Positions 22,814 to 30,723 of a stretch of 32,702 nucleotides of DNA are shown in pieces. Below the pieces are notes generated by a model. It was not told the origin of the DNA. It made no database searches and saw nothing but the letters and a program-made list of their open reading frames with translations. The position numbers and the translations under genes are program-made. The stretch comes from Treponema sp. (lineage in GTDB: Bacteria > Spirochaetota > Spirochaetia > Treponematales > Breznakiellaceae). Where the stretch lies: NCBI GenBank assembly GCA_009777535.1, contig WRLP01000028.1, forward strand, positions 1-32,702, written 5' to 3'. Each line of letters begins with the position of its first letter. Within the stretch, counting starts at the first letter, position 1.

Positions 22814-23563
22814 ATGCTTTTTACCGATTTGATAATTATTCTGTGCCGGGTTACGGATGCCGGCAATATAGGGGCGGTATGCCGGGCAATGAAAAATATG
22901 GGGCTTTCCCGGCTCAGGCTGGCCGCCCAGCAGCCGGTAAACGGGGAATTAGTCCGTACCCGGGCAATACATGCCGCCGATGTTTGGGAACAGGCTCAAT
23001 TTTTCGATACCCTTGCCGGGGCTGCGGCCGATTGCTCCATTTTGGTGGGTACTACCCGGCGCCGGGGACGCCACCGGAAAAGTGTTACCATGGACCCCAG
23101 AACCCTTGCCTCGTGGCTCGTGGAACGCCATGTAAGCGGCGCCGGGCCGGCTGCGATTGTCTTCGGCAACGAGCGCACCGGCCTGGAGGAAGCCGAGCTG
23201 GATCTGTGCAATATTGCCTCTCATGTTCCGGTTTCCGATGACTTTCCATCGCTCAATCTTTCGCATGCCGTTCAGATATATGCCTACGAATTATTTTTAG
23301 CCATTGGCTCGGAAATAAAGGCGGTTAAAGGCGAGTGGACGGCATTGAACCGCAGCGGCGTAGAGGCTCTTGTCTCCTCAATTACCGATACCCTGTCGGA
23401 CATTGGTTTTTATAAATACCCGGGCAGGGAAGTGCAGTACCGTTTTTTGCGCGATGTAATAAGTCGTGCAGGTTTAACAGAGCGTGAAGGGAATTACCTG
23501 AAAGATATCTTCGCCAAGGCGGCCCGGCTCGGCAGCATGGCCGGCGGCTCACTTGTTAAATAG
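22814..23563 (+). CDS. trmJ: tRNA (cytidine/uridine-2'-O-)-methyltransferase TrmJ-like
   Basis: A 249-residue SPOUT (SpoU-type) enzyme that methylates ribose of RNA with S-adenosylmethionine. The three SpoU motifs are present: VTDAGNIGAVCRAMKNMG (13-30), IVFGNERTGL (115-124) and SLNLSHAVQIYAYEL (146-160). A C-terminal helical extension (about 170-249) is the TrmJ type, which modifies position 32 in the anticodon loop. The TrmJ subgroup is the best fit, but other SpoU targets remain possible. Its end overlaps the convergent gene by 15 nt. Confidence 0.9.
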   Translation: MLFTDLIIILCRVTDAGNIGAVCRAMKNMGLSRLRLAAQQPVNGELVRTRAIHAADVWEQAQFFDTLAGAAADCSILVGTTRRRGRHRKSVTMDPRTLASWLVERHVSGAGPAAIVFGNERTGLEEAELDLCNIASHVPVSDDFPSLNLSHAVQIYAYELFLAIGSEIKAVKGEWTALNRSGVEALVSSITDTLSDIGFYKYPGREVQYRFLRDVISRAGLTEREGNYLKDIFAKAARLGSMAGGSLVK

Positions 23564-24304
23564 TTTATAGATCACCAGCAGCAATATGTAATAAATATAC
23601 TGAAAAACCCTGAAAATTTTTAAAGGATTATGAAAACAATAAAAAACCCATTCGAGTCCCTTTTCGAATGTTGCCCTTGACGGGTACTTTTTTTTCTCTG
23701 CAAAAACATCAAAAAGATCGCTGCACCAAAGCCTTAAACCATTGCCAAGTATATTGCTGTTTCTTGTTATCCACTGTTCCTTGCCCCTTACACCTCTGCC
23801 GACCAGCAGCAGAGAAGGCGAAGCTTTACGAATGGCTTCGACCAGCGTGGCTTCTTCGTGGCGTTTAAAGAAACCGGTGTAACGGCCGACAATGCGCAGC
23901 CTGGGGAAGGTCTGGCGCAGATTTTTTTCGGTCTTCATCAGCACACGCTTTTTACTGCCCAACAGGTATGTTGAAAATTCGCGCTTTTCCAAAATCGACA
24001 ATAAGCTGACGACGAAATCGAACGGCATGTAGCGCACCGCTTTTTTTCCGGAAAGAAAACGAAGACCGCTTACAATGCTTTTTGAAATTGGAATAACAAG
24101 ACTTGCCCTTAGCAGATAGTTCTTGTACTCGCTGTTTCGCCTGGCCTTCAGAAGATCCCAAAGTGAAAGAAGAACGATGTTGTGTTCTTTTTCCATCGCA
24201 AGCAAATCGTAAACAAGCTGGCCAAGCTGCTCATGGTTTACAATGTCCACAGGGATATTAAGCAGCTTTACCCTGTCCCGGTTTGGTATTATTTCAACTC
24301 CCAC
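23549..24304 (-). CDS. divergent WecG/TagA/CpsF-family glycosyltransferase
   Basis: A 251-residue member of the WecG/TagA/CpsF (GT26) family, which normally adds N-acetylmannosamine-type sugars to a lipid-linked acceptor at the inner membrane face. Overall order fits: NIPVDIVNHEQLG, YLLGSKKRVLMKTEKNLRQ, LRIVGRYTGFF and LLVGRGVRGKEQWI. Two family motifs are altered. The expected T-x-N is SLW (47-49), and the region of the catalytic Asp-Gly reads VIPISKSIV (70-78). The C-terminus has a hydrophobic helix (about 233-247). The start is GTG at 24304, overlapping rsmE by 16 nt. Catalytic activity is doubtful. Confidence 0.75.
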   Translation of the reverse strand: MGVEIIPNRDRVKLLNIPVDIVNHEQLGQLVYDLLAMEKEHNIVLLSLWDLLKARRNSEYKNYLLRASLVIPISKSIVSGLRFLSGKKAVRYMPFDFVVSLLSILEKREFSTYLLGSKKRVLMKTEKNLRQTFPRLRIVGRYTGFFKRHEEATLVEAIRKASPSLLLVGRGVRGKEQWITRNSNILGNGLRLWCSDLFDVFAEKKKYPSRATFEKGLEWVFYCFHNPLKIFRVFQYIYYILLLVIYKLFNK

Positions 24305-25068
24305 GAATCTCTCTCCAGTAATATGATGCGTACAGCCGCCGCGCAGTACAACGATGCTGTTTCTGTCCGCATTATTGTATCTCCGATTGTCAACGGCATA
24401 AAGCCGGCTTCCATAAAGCGTTCAGCCTCGGAACCGGAAAAGCCCCCCTCGGGCCCGACAGCAATTACAACAATTGGGGGTACATTTTTAAGATAATCGT
24501 GCAGCGTTGACTTTGCAAGGGGCAGATGATGAAACAACAGGCCGATTGTACCTGGTGTTTTTCTTTTAAGCTCTTCCCAGTAAGAAAAAAGTTCGTCCAT
24601 TTTCAAAGGCGGCCGGACAGATGTTACAGCCGTTGAGCCGCTTTGCTGCCTTGCTTCCTTTATAATGCGCTCCCACCTCGATACTTTTCCACCTGTACGG
24701 TTATTCATTTTATAAATTGAAAATTCCGATACAAAGGGAACTATTTCTGTAAGAGCGCCCTCGGCGGCCTGCCGTACAATTAAGTCCATCTTTTCGCCCT
24801 TGGGCATTGCCTGAAACAAAATGATATTGGGCAGGGGTGAATCCTGCCCGGCGGTGTTCATTGCCGCTTCCGTCGAACATTTTCCGACCAGTACACCGCC
24901 GTCTATGGACTGTACCTGAACGCGGACATTGCCGCCGCCTGGAAGCACGGCCGGGAAAAACTCTCCGGCTGCCAGCCGCCTGCTCTTTGCAAGGTAGCGG
25001 TAATCATCGCCCCGCAGCCGGATAATGTTGTTCTTATCCGGCTCGCAGTCAAGAATAAAACGCTTCAA
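24289..25068 (-). CDS. rsmE: 16S rRNA (uracil1498-N3)-methyltransferase RsmE
   Basis: A 259-residue SPOUT enzyme that methylates U1498 of 16S rRNA in the small subunit. The N-terminal PUA-like part contains HYxR-like DDYRYLAKSRRLAAGE. KGEKMDLIVRQAAEG (90-104), ARQQSG (139-144), AVGPEGGFSGSEAE (203-216) and the knot loop IMRTETASL (232-240) are all family motifs. The start appears to be TTG at 25068, with no clear ribosome site, 2 nt after ctp. Translation is therefore probably coupled to ctp. Confidence 0.93.
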   Translation of the reverse strand: MKRFILDCEPDKNNIIRLRGDDYRYLAKSRRLAAGEFFPAVLPGGGNVRVQVQSIDGGVLVGKCSTEAAMNTAGQDSPLPNIILFQAMPKGEKMDLIVRQAAEGALTEIVPFVSEFSIYKMNNRTGGKVSRWERIIKEARQQSGSTAVTSVRPPLKMDELFSYWEELKRKTPGTIGLLFHHLPLAKSTLHDYLKNVPPIVVIAVGPEGGFSGSEAERFMEAGFMPLTIGDTIMRTETASLYCAAAVRIILLERDSWELK

Positions 25069-25070
25069 TT

Positions 25071-26588
25071 TCAGGAAGCCAGGGGCAGATCGTTCGAAGT
25101 ATCTTCCTGAATGGCCTTCAGGGTTTTGGTAGGCATCAGGCCGGGATAGGCGCCGCTCTGTAAAATATTTACCGCTTCAATAAGCTGAACATCGTATTCC
25201 ATGTCATAAACAGGGGCAATGCTGGTGCGGTTTTGTTCGTTTCGAATCAGTCTTTTCAGTAATGATAAATTAAGCTGATACTCCCGAACCAGGTTTTGGG
25301 CAAAGGTTTCAACCTGGGCCGCCGTAGCATTCGGGTTTTCCTTGACAAAACCGGGAATTTTATTTGCACTGATAAGCTCGCCTAATTTTTCAATTTCGAT
25401 ATCAGTATATTCGGGAAATTTCACCTCACGGTCAGGCGGGATTCCGATTTTGTCGATATTCATATCGCTGGGCGTATAGTAATGTGCAGTTGTTATTTTG
25501 AACCCCACTCCTTCCAGGGGATATACCTGTTGAACCGAACCCTTGCCGAATGTTTTCTCCCCGACAAGGTAGGCACGTCCCCTGTCTTTTAACGCTCCGG
25601 CGACAATCTCTGATGCGGAAGCAGAACCCCTGTTGATCAATACGATAACCGGAATATCGGTAGATACTACCTGGGATCGTCTGGCGTTGAAATTGCGGGT
25701 TTCGGAAGGTATGCGGGATCTGGTACTGACAACAAGTCCGCCGTCAAGGAAAAGGCTGGAAATTTCCACAGCCGAATCAAGAAGGCCGCCGTAATTGTTC
25801 CGCAGATCCAGGATCATGCTTTTGTAGTTTCTGGATCTGAATTCATTTATGGCGTCTCTTGCCCTGTCGGCTGTCATGGGAGTAAAGGTAAGCAGTTTCA
25901 GGTAGCCGGTGTCACCAATCATGGCGTATTTTGCGGTGGGCACTTCGATGATCGCCCTGGTAATGATTACAGGAAACTCCAGCCGCTCTCCCCGCCGGAT
26001 TAACAGATGCACATCAATTCCGGGCGCTCCCCTGAGCCTTGCCAGCACTTCGTCCATGCTGAGTTTATCCGTAGGCTCACCATCGATCTCGATAATAAAA
26101 TCGCCCGGATTTATTCCGGCTCTCCAGCCGGGAGTGTCCTCTATGGGGGAGGCCACTTCCACATAGGCGGGACTCCCGTCGGCCGCTCTTTCACCTATTG
26201 GTTTATTTATATACAAGCCGACACCGCCGAAGCTCCCCTGGGTAGTATCGTTTATATCCTTCATATCGGATTCAGACATAAATGATGAATAAGGGTCTCC
26301 CAGGGCATTTAACATTCCATGCATGGCCCCTTCGAAAATCACCCTTGGATCGGGTTCTTCCACATAATGGCGCTGGACAAAGTCAAACACATTCTGAATG
26401 ATTGCCGAATATCTGCGAACCTGCGTGTTTTGCGATTGTATGTTTGCCGCGGAATTTGAGTCGCCGCTGCCCTGGGCTGCCGCTCCGGGAACGAGTGCAA
26501 ATGCAAACGCTGCGCAGAGAACCGCGGTGGCGGCGATCCAAACCCATGAAAGGGGTAATTTCCCAAAGCGGGATCCTTTATCGCTCAT
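25071..26588 (-). CDS. C-terminal processing protease (S41A, CtpA/Prc family)
   Basis: A 505-residue serine protease exported by an N-terminal hydrophobic signal (residues about 13-36, ending GAAAQG). A PDZ domain (about 115-205, including GWRAGINPGDFIIEIDG) recognises C-termini of substrates. The catalytic core holds LDLRNNYGGLLDSAVE and the Ser/Lys dyad. Ser324 lies in GSASASEI and Lys349 in EKTFGKGSV, 25 residues apart as in E. coli Prc, with Asp335 in between. The enzyme should be active in the periplasm. ATG 26588 follows AGGAG. It is upstream of rsmE and 20 nt downstream of the kinase gene. Confidence 0.93.
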   Translation of the reverse strand: MSDKGSRFGKLPLSWVWIAATAVLCAAFAFALVPGAAAQGSGDSNSAANIQSQNTQVRRYSAIIQNVFDFVQRHYVEEPDPRVIFEGAMHGMLNALGDPYSSFMSESDMKDINDTTQGSFGGVGLYINKPIGERAADGSPAYVEVASPIEDTPGWRAGINPGDFIIEIDGEPTDKLSMDEVLARLRGAPGIDVHLLIRRGERLEFPVIITRAIIEVPTAKYAMIGDTGYLKLLTFTPMTADRARDAINEFRSRNYKSMILDLRNNYGGLLDSAVEISSLFLDGGLVVSTRSRIPSETRNFNARRSQVVSTDIPVIVLINRGSASASEIVAGALKDRGRAYLVGEKTFGKGSVQQVYPLEGVGFKITTAHYYTPSDMNIDKIGIPPDREVKFPEYTDIEIEKLGELISANKIPGFVKENPNATAAQVETFAQNLVREYQLNLSLLKRLIRNEQNRTSIAPVYDMEYDVQLIEAVNILQSGAYPGLMPTKTLKAIQEDTSNDLPLAS

Positions 26589-26608
26589 TATAAACTCCTG
26601 AATTTTAA

Positions 26609-28846
26609 TTATCGGTGAAAAGGAGGGTTTTTGCTAGTCTGTAAAATTGAATCGATCAGCGCAGCGGCGCCGTCATAATCACCGACCAGCCTGTATTGAA
26701 GAATGTTTTTAACAGCGTCGCCTATGTCAGATGCATGAGTGAATTCCTGCAGGGCGTCCGCTGTTTTATTTATCACCGCTGAATCAAAATTATCCAGAGC
26801 TGTTTTAAGTTCGGACAGCAGTTTTTTCAGTAAATTCATATCTCTGGAACTGTCCTGAGCCGCGCTGTTTTCTTCTGACAGGATAGCGTCGATATGATCA
26901 AGAAGCTTTTTAAGCTCCTGCAGAAATTCAGAGGTATTGGCCTGAATAAAGGCCTGGTTTTCCTGTTTCCCCGCCATCTCAAGCGCCCTGGCCCTGTCAG
27001 ACAGTTCCTGCGCTCCGATAATGGCCAATGCGCTTTTAATCCCATGGACGTAAATTATATATAAAGACATGTTATTCGATTCTATGCAGTCTTGTATTTC
27101 CGTGATTTTTTTTATTCCGTCCCTGTAAAAAACGCCGAGCATTTTTAAATAGTTTTTTGAATCTCCGCCTGTCATGGCGATGCCTTTTTCGGTGTCCAGG
27201 CCCCTGTATTCCATGTTTTTGCCTACGCTGATTTTTTCCGCTTCGGCGCCGGATAAAATTTCTACGGAGGATTTTATTTGCTTTTCTTTTGGAATCCATT
27301 TCGACAAGATGGAGTCCAGCTTGACCGTATCAATGGGTTTGGATAAATAATCGTTAAAACCGTTATTCAAAAACATTTCTCTGGTGCCCGAAACCGCATT
27401 GGCCGATAACGCAACAATGGGTAGTTCTTCAAAATACCGGTCTTTGTCTTTAAGCGTTCTGATATATGCTACCGTTTCAACGCCGTCCATTTCCGGCATC
27501 ATATGATCCATAAATATCAGATCGTAACGAACGGCTTTTACCGCTTCGATCGCCTCCGGGCCGCTGTTGCAAAGGGTTATTTCCATTCCGTATGGCAGCA
27601 GCAGCCCCCTGGCTACCTGTAAATTTGTTGCGATGTCATCTACTATCAGTACTTTTGCTTCCTGTGCGGTAAAGTTGATAAAAAAGCCCTTCGCGGCTTT
27701 TGCGGCAACTTCGCCGGCGGCATTAATATCGCCGGATGGCGAAGGTGAAAATTCGTGTTCTTCCCGGACGATTTCCATGTCACCGGCATCGATTTTTGAA
27801 AAATTCCAAATATCGTTTATCATGGAAAGGAGGTCTGATCCCGCCTGCTTTATTGTAAGAATCTGCTCCCGTGCCGCCGGCGGAATATTTTCACGTAATG
27901 CGAGTTCGGCCATTCCGATAATGGCATTCATCGGGGTGCGGATTTCGTGGCTCATTTTGGCGAGAAAAATTGATTTGGAACGGGACGACTGCTCGGCCAG
28001 CTCGCGGGAGCGTTCGGCTTCGTGCTGTGCGTTAATGGTTTCGGTTAAATCAATAAGAAACACCATTGTGCCGCTGGATTCTCCCTGTGAATCCCGCACA
28101 GGCGTCATTTGTATTCCCAGAAATCCCCTGGATTCATGGCTGCCGGAAAAATATTCCTGTGTGGTATACAATATCTGTTTTTCGGCGGTTGAGATTATAT
28201 ACAAATCTTCGATTTCCCTCAGGGAGTCGTGGGAAAAATATGGTTCAAACAATTCATTGATATTTTTTCCCAGAATATTGCCGATTTCAACGGAATCGAA
28301 ATACAGGGAGAAAGAGCTGCTTGAAAATATCAGTTTCCCCCGGCTGTCAAACAATAAGATGGGATTCGGGCAGTATTCAAGTATCAATTGAACGTACATT
28401 TCCAGCATTGTTTTTTCATTCAGGGTGATTTTCCGCTGCTGATCCAGTTTTTCGATCATGTTGTTAAATGCCTGCGAAAAATCACCCATAAAATTAACGC
28501 GCTGATTGTAATCGCCCTTTGCAACCTGCTGGGACTGCCATGTAAGATGTTTGAGCGATGCGTGTAACGCTTTTAACGGAGAAGCAATTTCGTTATACCG
28601 CGGCGGCTGGGTGCAATTCAGGTTGCCTGTCGCCAGCTCTTTGGCAAAAGCCCTTGCCTGGGAAACGCTGGTGCAAAAATACTGAAGTCCTTTCCCAAAG
28701 TTCCGGAATGCTTCCGGCAGGCTTTCAGTATCCAGAAAAGCGTCCGATGGCTTGTAAATTATGTCGTGCAGATACGTGAAAAGCGCATCTGCAACCGGCT
28801 TTAACGAGTCGTGCTCTTCTTTCAATTTCAGCGCGGCTTTCTGCAT
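26609..28846 (-). CDS. hybrid sensor kinase-like protein lacking the HATPase domain
   Basis: A 745-residue soluble signalling protein with no membrane helix. A HAMP-like linker spans about 65-138 and a PAS domain about 150-270. A HisKA dimerisation helix pair follows, with MSHEIRTPMN and phospho-acceptor His300. Normally about 110-130 residues of ATP-binding domain (N, G1, G2 boxes) would come next. Here only about 30 low-complexity residues (about 365-396) join HisKA to the receiver domain (397-515, DD at 403-404, Asp447 in FMDHMM, Lys503). A histidine phosphotransfer domain near 565-660 has His601 in VHGIKSA. The join is in frame with no stop. It follows the V4R gene by 15 nt, which may supply the signal. 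Confidence 0.88.
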   Translation of the reverse strand: MQKAALKLKEEHDSLKPVADALFTYLHDIIYKPSDAFLDTESLPEAFRNFGKGLQYFCTSVSQARAFAKELATGNLNCTQPPRYNEIASPLKALHASLKHLTWQSQQVAKGDYNQRVNFMGDFSQAFNNMIEKLDQQRKITLNEKTMLEMYVQLILEYCPNPILLFDSRGKLIFSSSSFSLYFDSVEIGNILGKNINELFEPYFSHDSLREIEDLYIISTAEKQILYTTQEYFSGSHESRGFLGIQMTPVRDSQGESSGTMVFLIDLTETINAQHEAERSRELAEQSSRSKSIFLAKMSHEIRTPMNAIIGMAELALRENIPPAAREQILTIKQAGSDLLSMINDIWNFSKIDAGDMEIVREEHEFSPSPSGDINAAGEVAAKAAKGFFINFTAQEAKVLIVDDIATNLQVARGLLLPYGMEITLCNSGPEAIEAVKAVRYDLIFMDHMMPEMDGVETVAYIRTLKDKDRYFEELPIVALSANAVSGTREMFLNNGFNDYLSKPIDTVKLDSILSKWIPKEKQIKSSVEILSGAEAEKISVGKNMEYRGLDTEKGIAMTGGDSKNYLKMLGVFYRDGIKKITEIQDCIESNNMSLYIIYVHGIKSALAIIGAQELSDRARALEMAGKQENQAFIQANTSEFLQELKKLLDHIDAILSEENSAAQDSSRDMNLLKKLLSELKTALDNFDSAVINKTADALQEFTHASDIGDAVKNILQYRLVGDYDGAAALIDSILQTSKNPPFHR

Positions 28847-28861
28847 AAAACAGGTTTTTTA

Positions 28862-29395
28862 TCAGGCTGCCAAACACTTGAACCGGCAGACTCTGTCTCC
28901 GCTCGCCCAGCAGTCAACCTCGCGTACCGAGTACGGCTTGCCTGTATACGCTTCGAGAATGCCGGCGATAAACCCTTCGTCGTAAACGCATACATTTTCA
29001 CCGGTTATCGGCAGTCCGCTGCAATCGAGGTCTTCGGCTACTGTAAGAATAATTTCTTTTGCACCCTCGTTAACCGATTCAATGCGAAGTATTCCGACCT
29101 TCAGGTCTTCCAGGATTTTCTGCAGATTGGCGACAAAAATGTTTAAGTCTACCTTTAAGTCCATTGCGTTACGGGCAAATTCTACTCCGGCCAGATGACC
29201 TGCCTTGCGGTAGTATTCGTCCGCCTTTGTCCTGCCGAATTCCTTTGTAAGAATGTCCAGCATGGTAAACTGCATCAGCCTGTAAACCAGCACCGGCATT
29301 TCTTCGCCCAGACTTCCCCGGCCTTCCTTAATGTTGCCGATATTTGACCATGTAAAACTGCCGTGATCCTTGCCGCTCATGAATACATTTTCCAT
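28862..29395 (-). CDS. V4R (4-vinyl reductase) domain sensor protein
   Basis: A 177-residue soluble protein. The C-terminal V4R domain (about 113-176) is shown by AEDLDCSGLPITGENVC, YDEGFIAGILEAYTGKPY and EVDCWASGDRVCRFKC. V4R domains are thought to bind small hydrophobic molecules or metals. Cysteines 125, 136, 162, 170 and 174 could form a metal or redox site. The helical N-terminal part (residues 33-110) is of the kind found fused to signalling domains elsewhere. Here it is a separate gene directly before a hybrid kinase-like gene. The ATG has a clear GGAGG site. Confidence 0.9.
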   Translation of the reverse strand: MENVFMSGKDHGSFTWSNIGNIKEGRGSLGEEMPVLVYRLMQFTMLDILTKEFGRTKADEYYRKAGHLAGVEFARNAMDLKVDLNIFVANLQKILEDLKVGILRIESVNEGAKEIILTVAEDLDCSGLPITGENVCVYDEGFIAGILEAYTGKPYSVREVDCWASGDRVCRFKCLAA

Positions 29396-29442
29396 TTTAA
29401 TCCTCCGTTTTCTGTTTTAGCAAAAATTTGCCTAATATAGCC

Positions 29443-29460
29443 TTTATCAATACTGATAAA
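29443..29460. promoter_or_regulatory. 7-bp dyad upstream of the V4R operon
   Basis: TTTATCA-ATAC-TGATAAA is a perfect inverted repeat. On the minus strand a TATATT (29439-29434) lies just downstream and could be the -10 box of the V4R gene, with the dyad covering the -35 region. A repressor or activator site is likely; the regulator is unknown. Confidence 0.5.
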
Positions 29461-29491
29461 AAACTTTCGTTTATTTTTAGAGCCGGGCCCT

Positions 29492-30616
29492 CTACCTAAA
29501 ATAGCGCTGAAAAGCGCTTTTGTCTTTCTCGGGACTGCCTGACTCTCCCTGCACTGTCACATTATAAAACTTGTCGGAAACGCCCAGAAATATGCCGATC
29601 AGGGAAGGATCGAAAAAAATTCCGTTGTCAGTTGAAATTATATTTACGGCCTGCTCATGCGAAATCGGTTTTTTATACGGTCTTTCGGAGACAAGGGCGT
29701 CATATACATCGGCGATTGCCATCAACCGTCCAAGAAGGGGTATTTCTTTTCCTTTCAGCCCCCTTGGATAGCCCGTTCCGTTCCATTTTTCGTGGTGTGT
29801 GGAAACCAGCGTTTTTGCCTGATCCAAAAAAATATGTTCTGTTGTATTTTCCTTGATTTTTTCTATTATCATTTCCCCGAACGTTACGTGCAATTTAATT
29901 TCTTCAAATTCTTCGCCGGTCAGCCTGCCCTGTTTTTTAAGAATATTGTCGCTGATTGCGATTTTCCCGACATCGTGAAGCTGCGCCGACTGCAGAATAA
30001 AATCCATGTCCCAGGTTGATGTTTCTTCGGCATACAGACCGTCGCTTTTCAGCGCATCAAGCAATATGCTTAAATAGTACTGAGTTCTTTCTATGTGCCC
30101 GCCGGTAATATCGTCGCGGCAGTCCACAAGCTCGGCCATTGTTTTAAGAACGGCGTTTTTTAATTCAACAACCGTTCTGGTTTTTTCTTCCACCATTCCC
30201 TGCAGATTATTGTTAAAGTTGATAAGTTCCCGTTTTTGGGCGTCGACAAGCAAGTGTATTTCGATGCGCTTTAACAACAGCGGCGGAGAAAACGGCTTTA
30301 TTATGTAGTCTACTGCGCCCAGAGATAACCCCTTCAGCTCGTTTTCCATATCGCTGTGCGATGTAAGAAAAATAACAGGTATATTTATGGTCTTGCCCGC
30401 ATTTTTCAGGAGCCTGATAACTTCGTAGCCGTTCATTTCCGGCATTTCTACATCCAAAAGAATCAGATCGGGAATGTGCTTTTCCAGCATTTTCATCAGG
30501 CGCCGGCCGGAATCGAAGGTAAAAACATTATAAAATTTGCTGAGCGTGTCGTTGCCCATCGTTAAATTCGTTATATCATCGTCAACGAGAAAAATTGTTT
30601 TCTGCCCGGTGGTCAA
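29492..30616 (-). CDS. response regulator with HD-GYP output (RpfG-like)
   Basis: A 374-residue protein. The receiver domain (about 6-125) has the acidic pocket VDDD, phospho-acceptor Asp55 in LILLDVEMP and Lys107 in IIKPF. A coiled-coil linker (about 128-160) leads to an HD-GYP domain (about 162-350), with HDVGK (214-218) and HHEKWNGTGYP (274-284). HD-GYP enzymes hydrolyse cyclic di-GMP, or in some cases other cyclic dinucleotides. All hallmark residues are present. I chose TTG 30616, preceded by AAAGGAGA at 8 nt; the ATG inside that spacer is followed at once by a stop. A phosphorelay from the neighbouring kinase-like protein is possible. Confidence 0.93.
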   Translation of the reverse strand: MTTGQKTIFLVDDDITNLTMGNDTLSKFYNVFTFDSGRRLMKMLEKHIPDLILLDVEMPEMNGYEVIRLLKNAGKTINIPVIFLTSHSDMENELKGLSLGAVDYIIKPFSPPLLLKRIEIHLLVDAQKRELINFNNNLQGMVEEKTRTVVELKNAVLKTMAELVDCRDDITGGHIERTQYYLSILLDALKSDGLYAEETSTWDMDFILQSAQLHDVGKIAISDNILKKQGRLTGEEFEEIKLHVTFGEMIIEKIKENTTEHIFLDQAKTLVSTHHEKWNGTGYPRGLKGKEIPLLGRLMAIADVYDALVSERPYKKPISHEQAVNIISTDNGIFFDPSLIGIFLGVSDKFYNVTVQGESGSPEKDKSAFQRYFR

Positions 30617-30644
30617 GAAATCATTCTCCTTTCCCCTATATGCA

Positions 30645-30673
30645 ATAGTATAACAATGGTAATTAAATGTCAA
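30645..30673 (-). promoter_or_regulatory. promoter of the HD-GYP gene
   Basis: On the minus strand TTGACA (30673-30668) is followed at 17 bp by TACTAT (30650-30645). Transcription would start near 30638, just ahead of the AAAGGAGA ribosome site. Confidence 0.55.
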
Positions 30674-30688
30674 TTTCCGGTTTTGGGG

Positions 30689-30717
30689 TGGTCAAGCCCC
30701 GTCTTTCGCTGTATACT
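30689..30717 (+). promoter_or_regulatory. promoter of the Nif3 gene (leaderless geometry)
   Basis: TGGTCA (30689-30694) and TATACT (30712-30717) are 17 bp apart. The -10 box ends 6 nt before the ATG at 30724, and no Shine-Dalgarno sequence precedes it. Confidence 0.65.
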
Positions 30718-30723
30718 GCAAAA

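Noticed and set aside
27567-28391. Long open frame antisense to the hybrid kinase-like gene
   Set aside because: The opposite strand encodes clear PAS and HisKA domains; the antisense translation is low-complexity with no motif.
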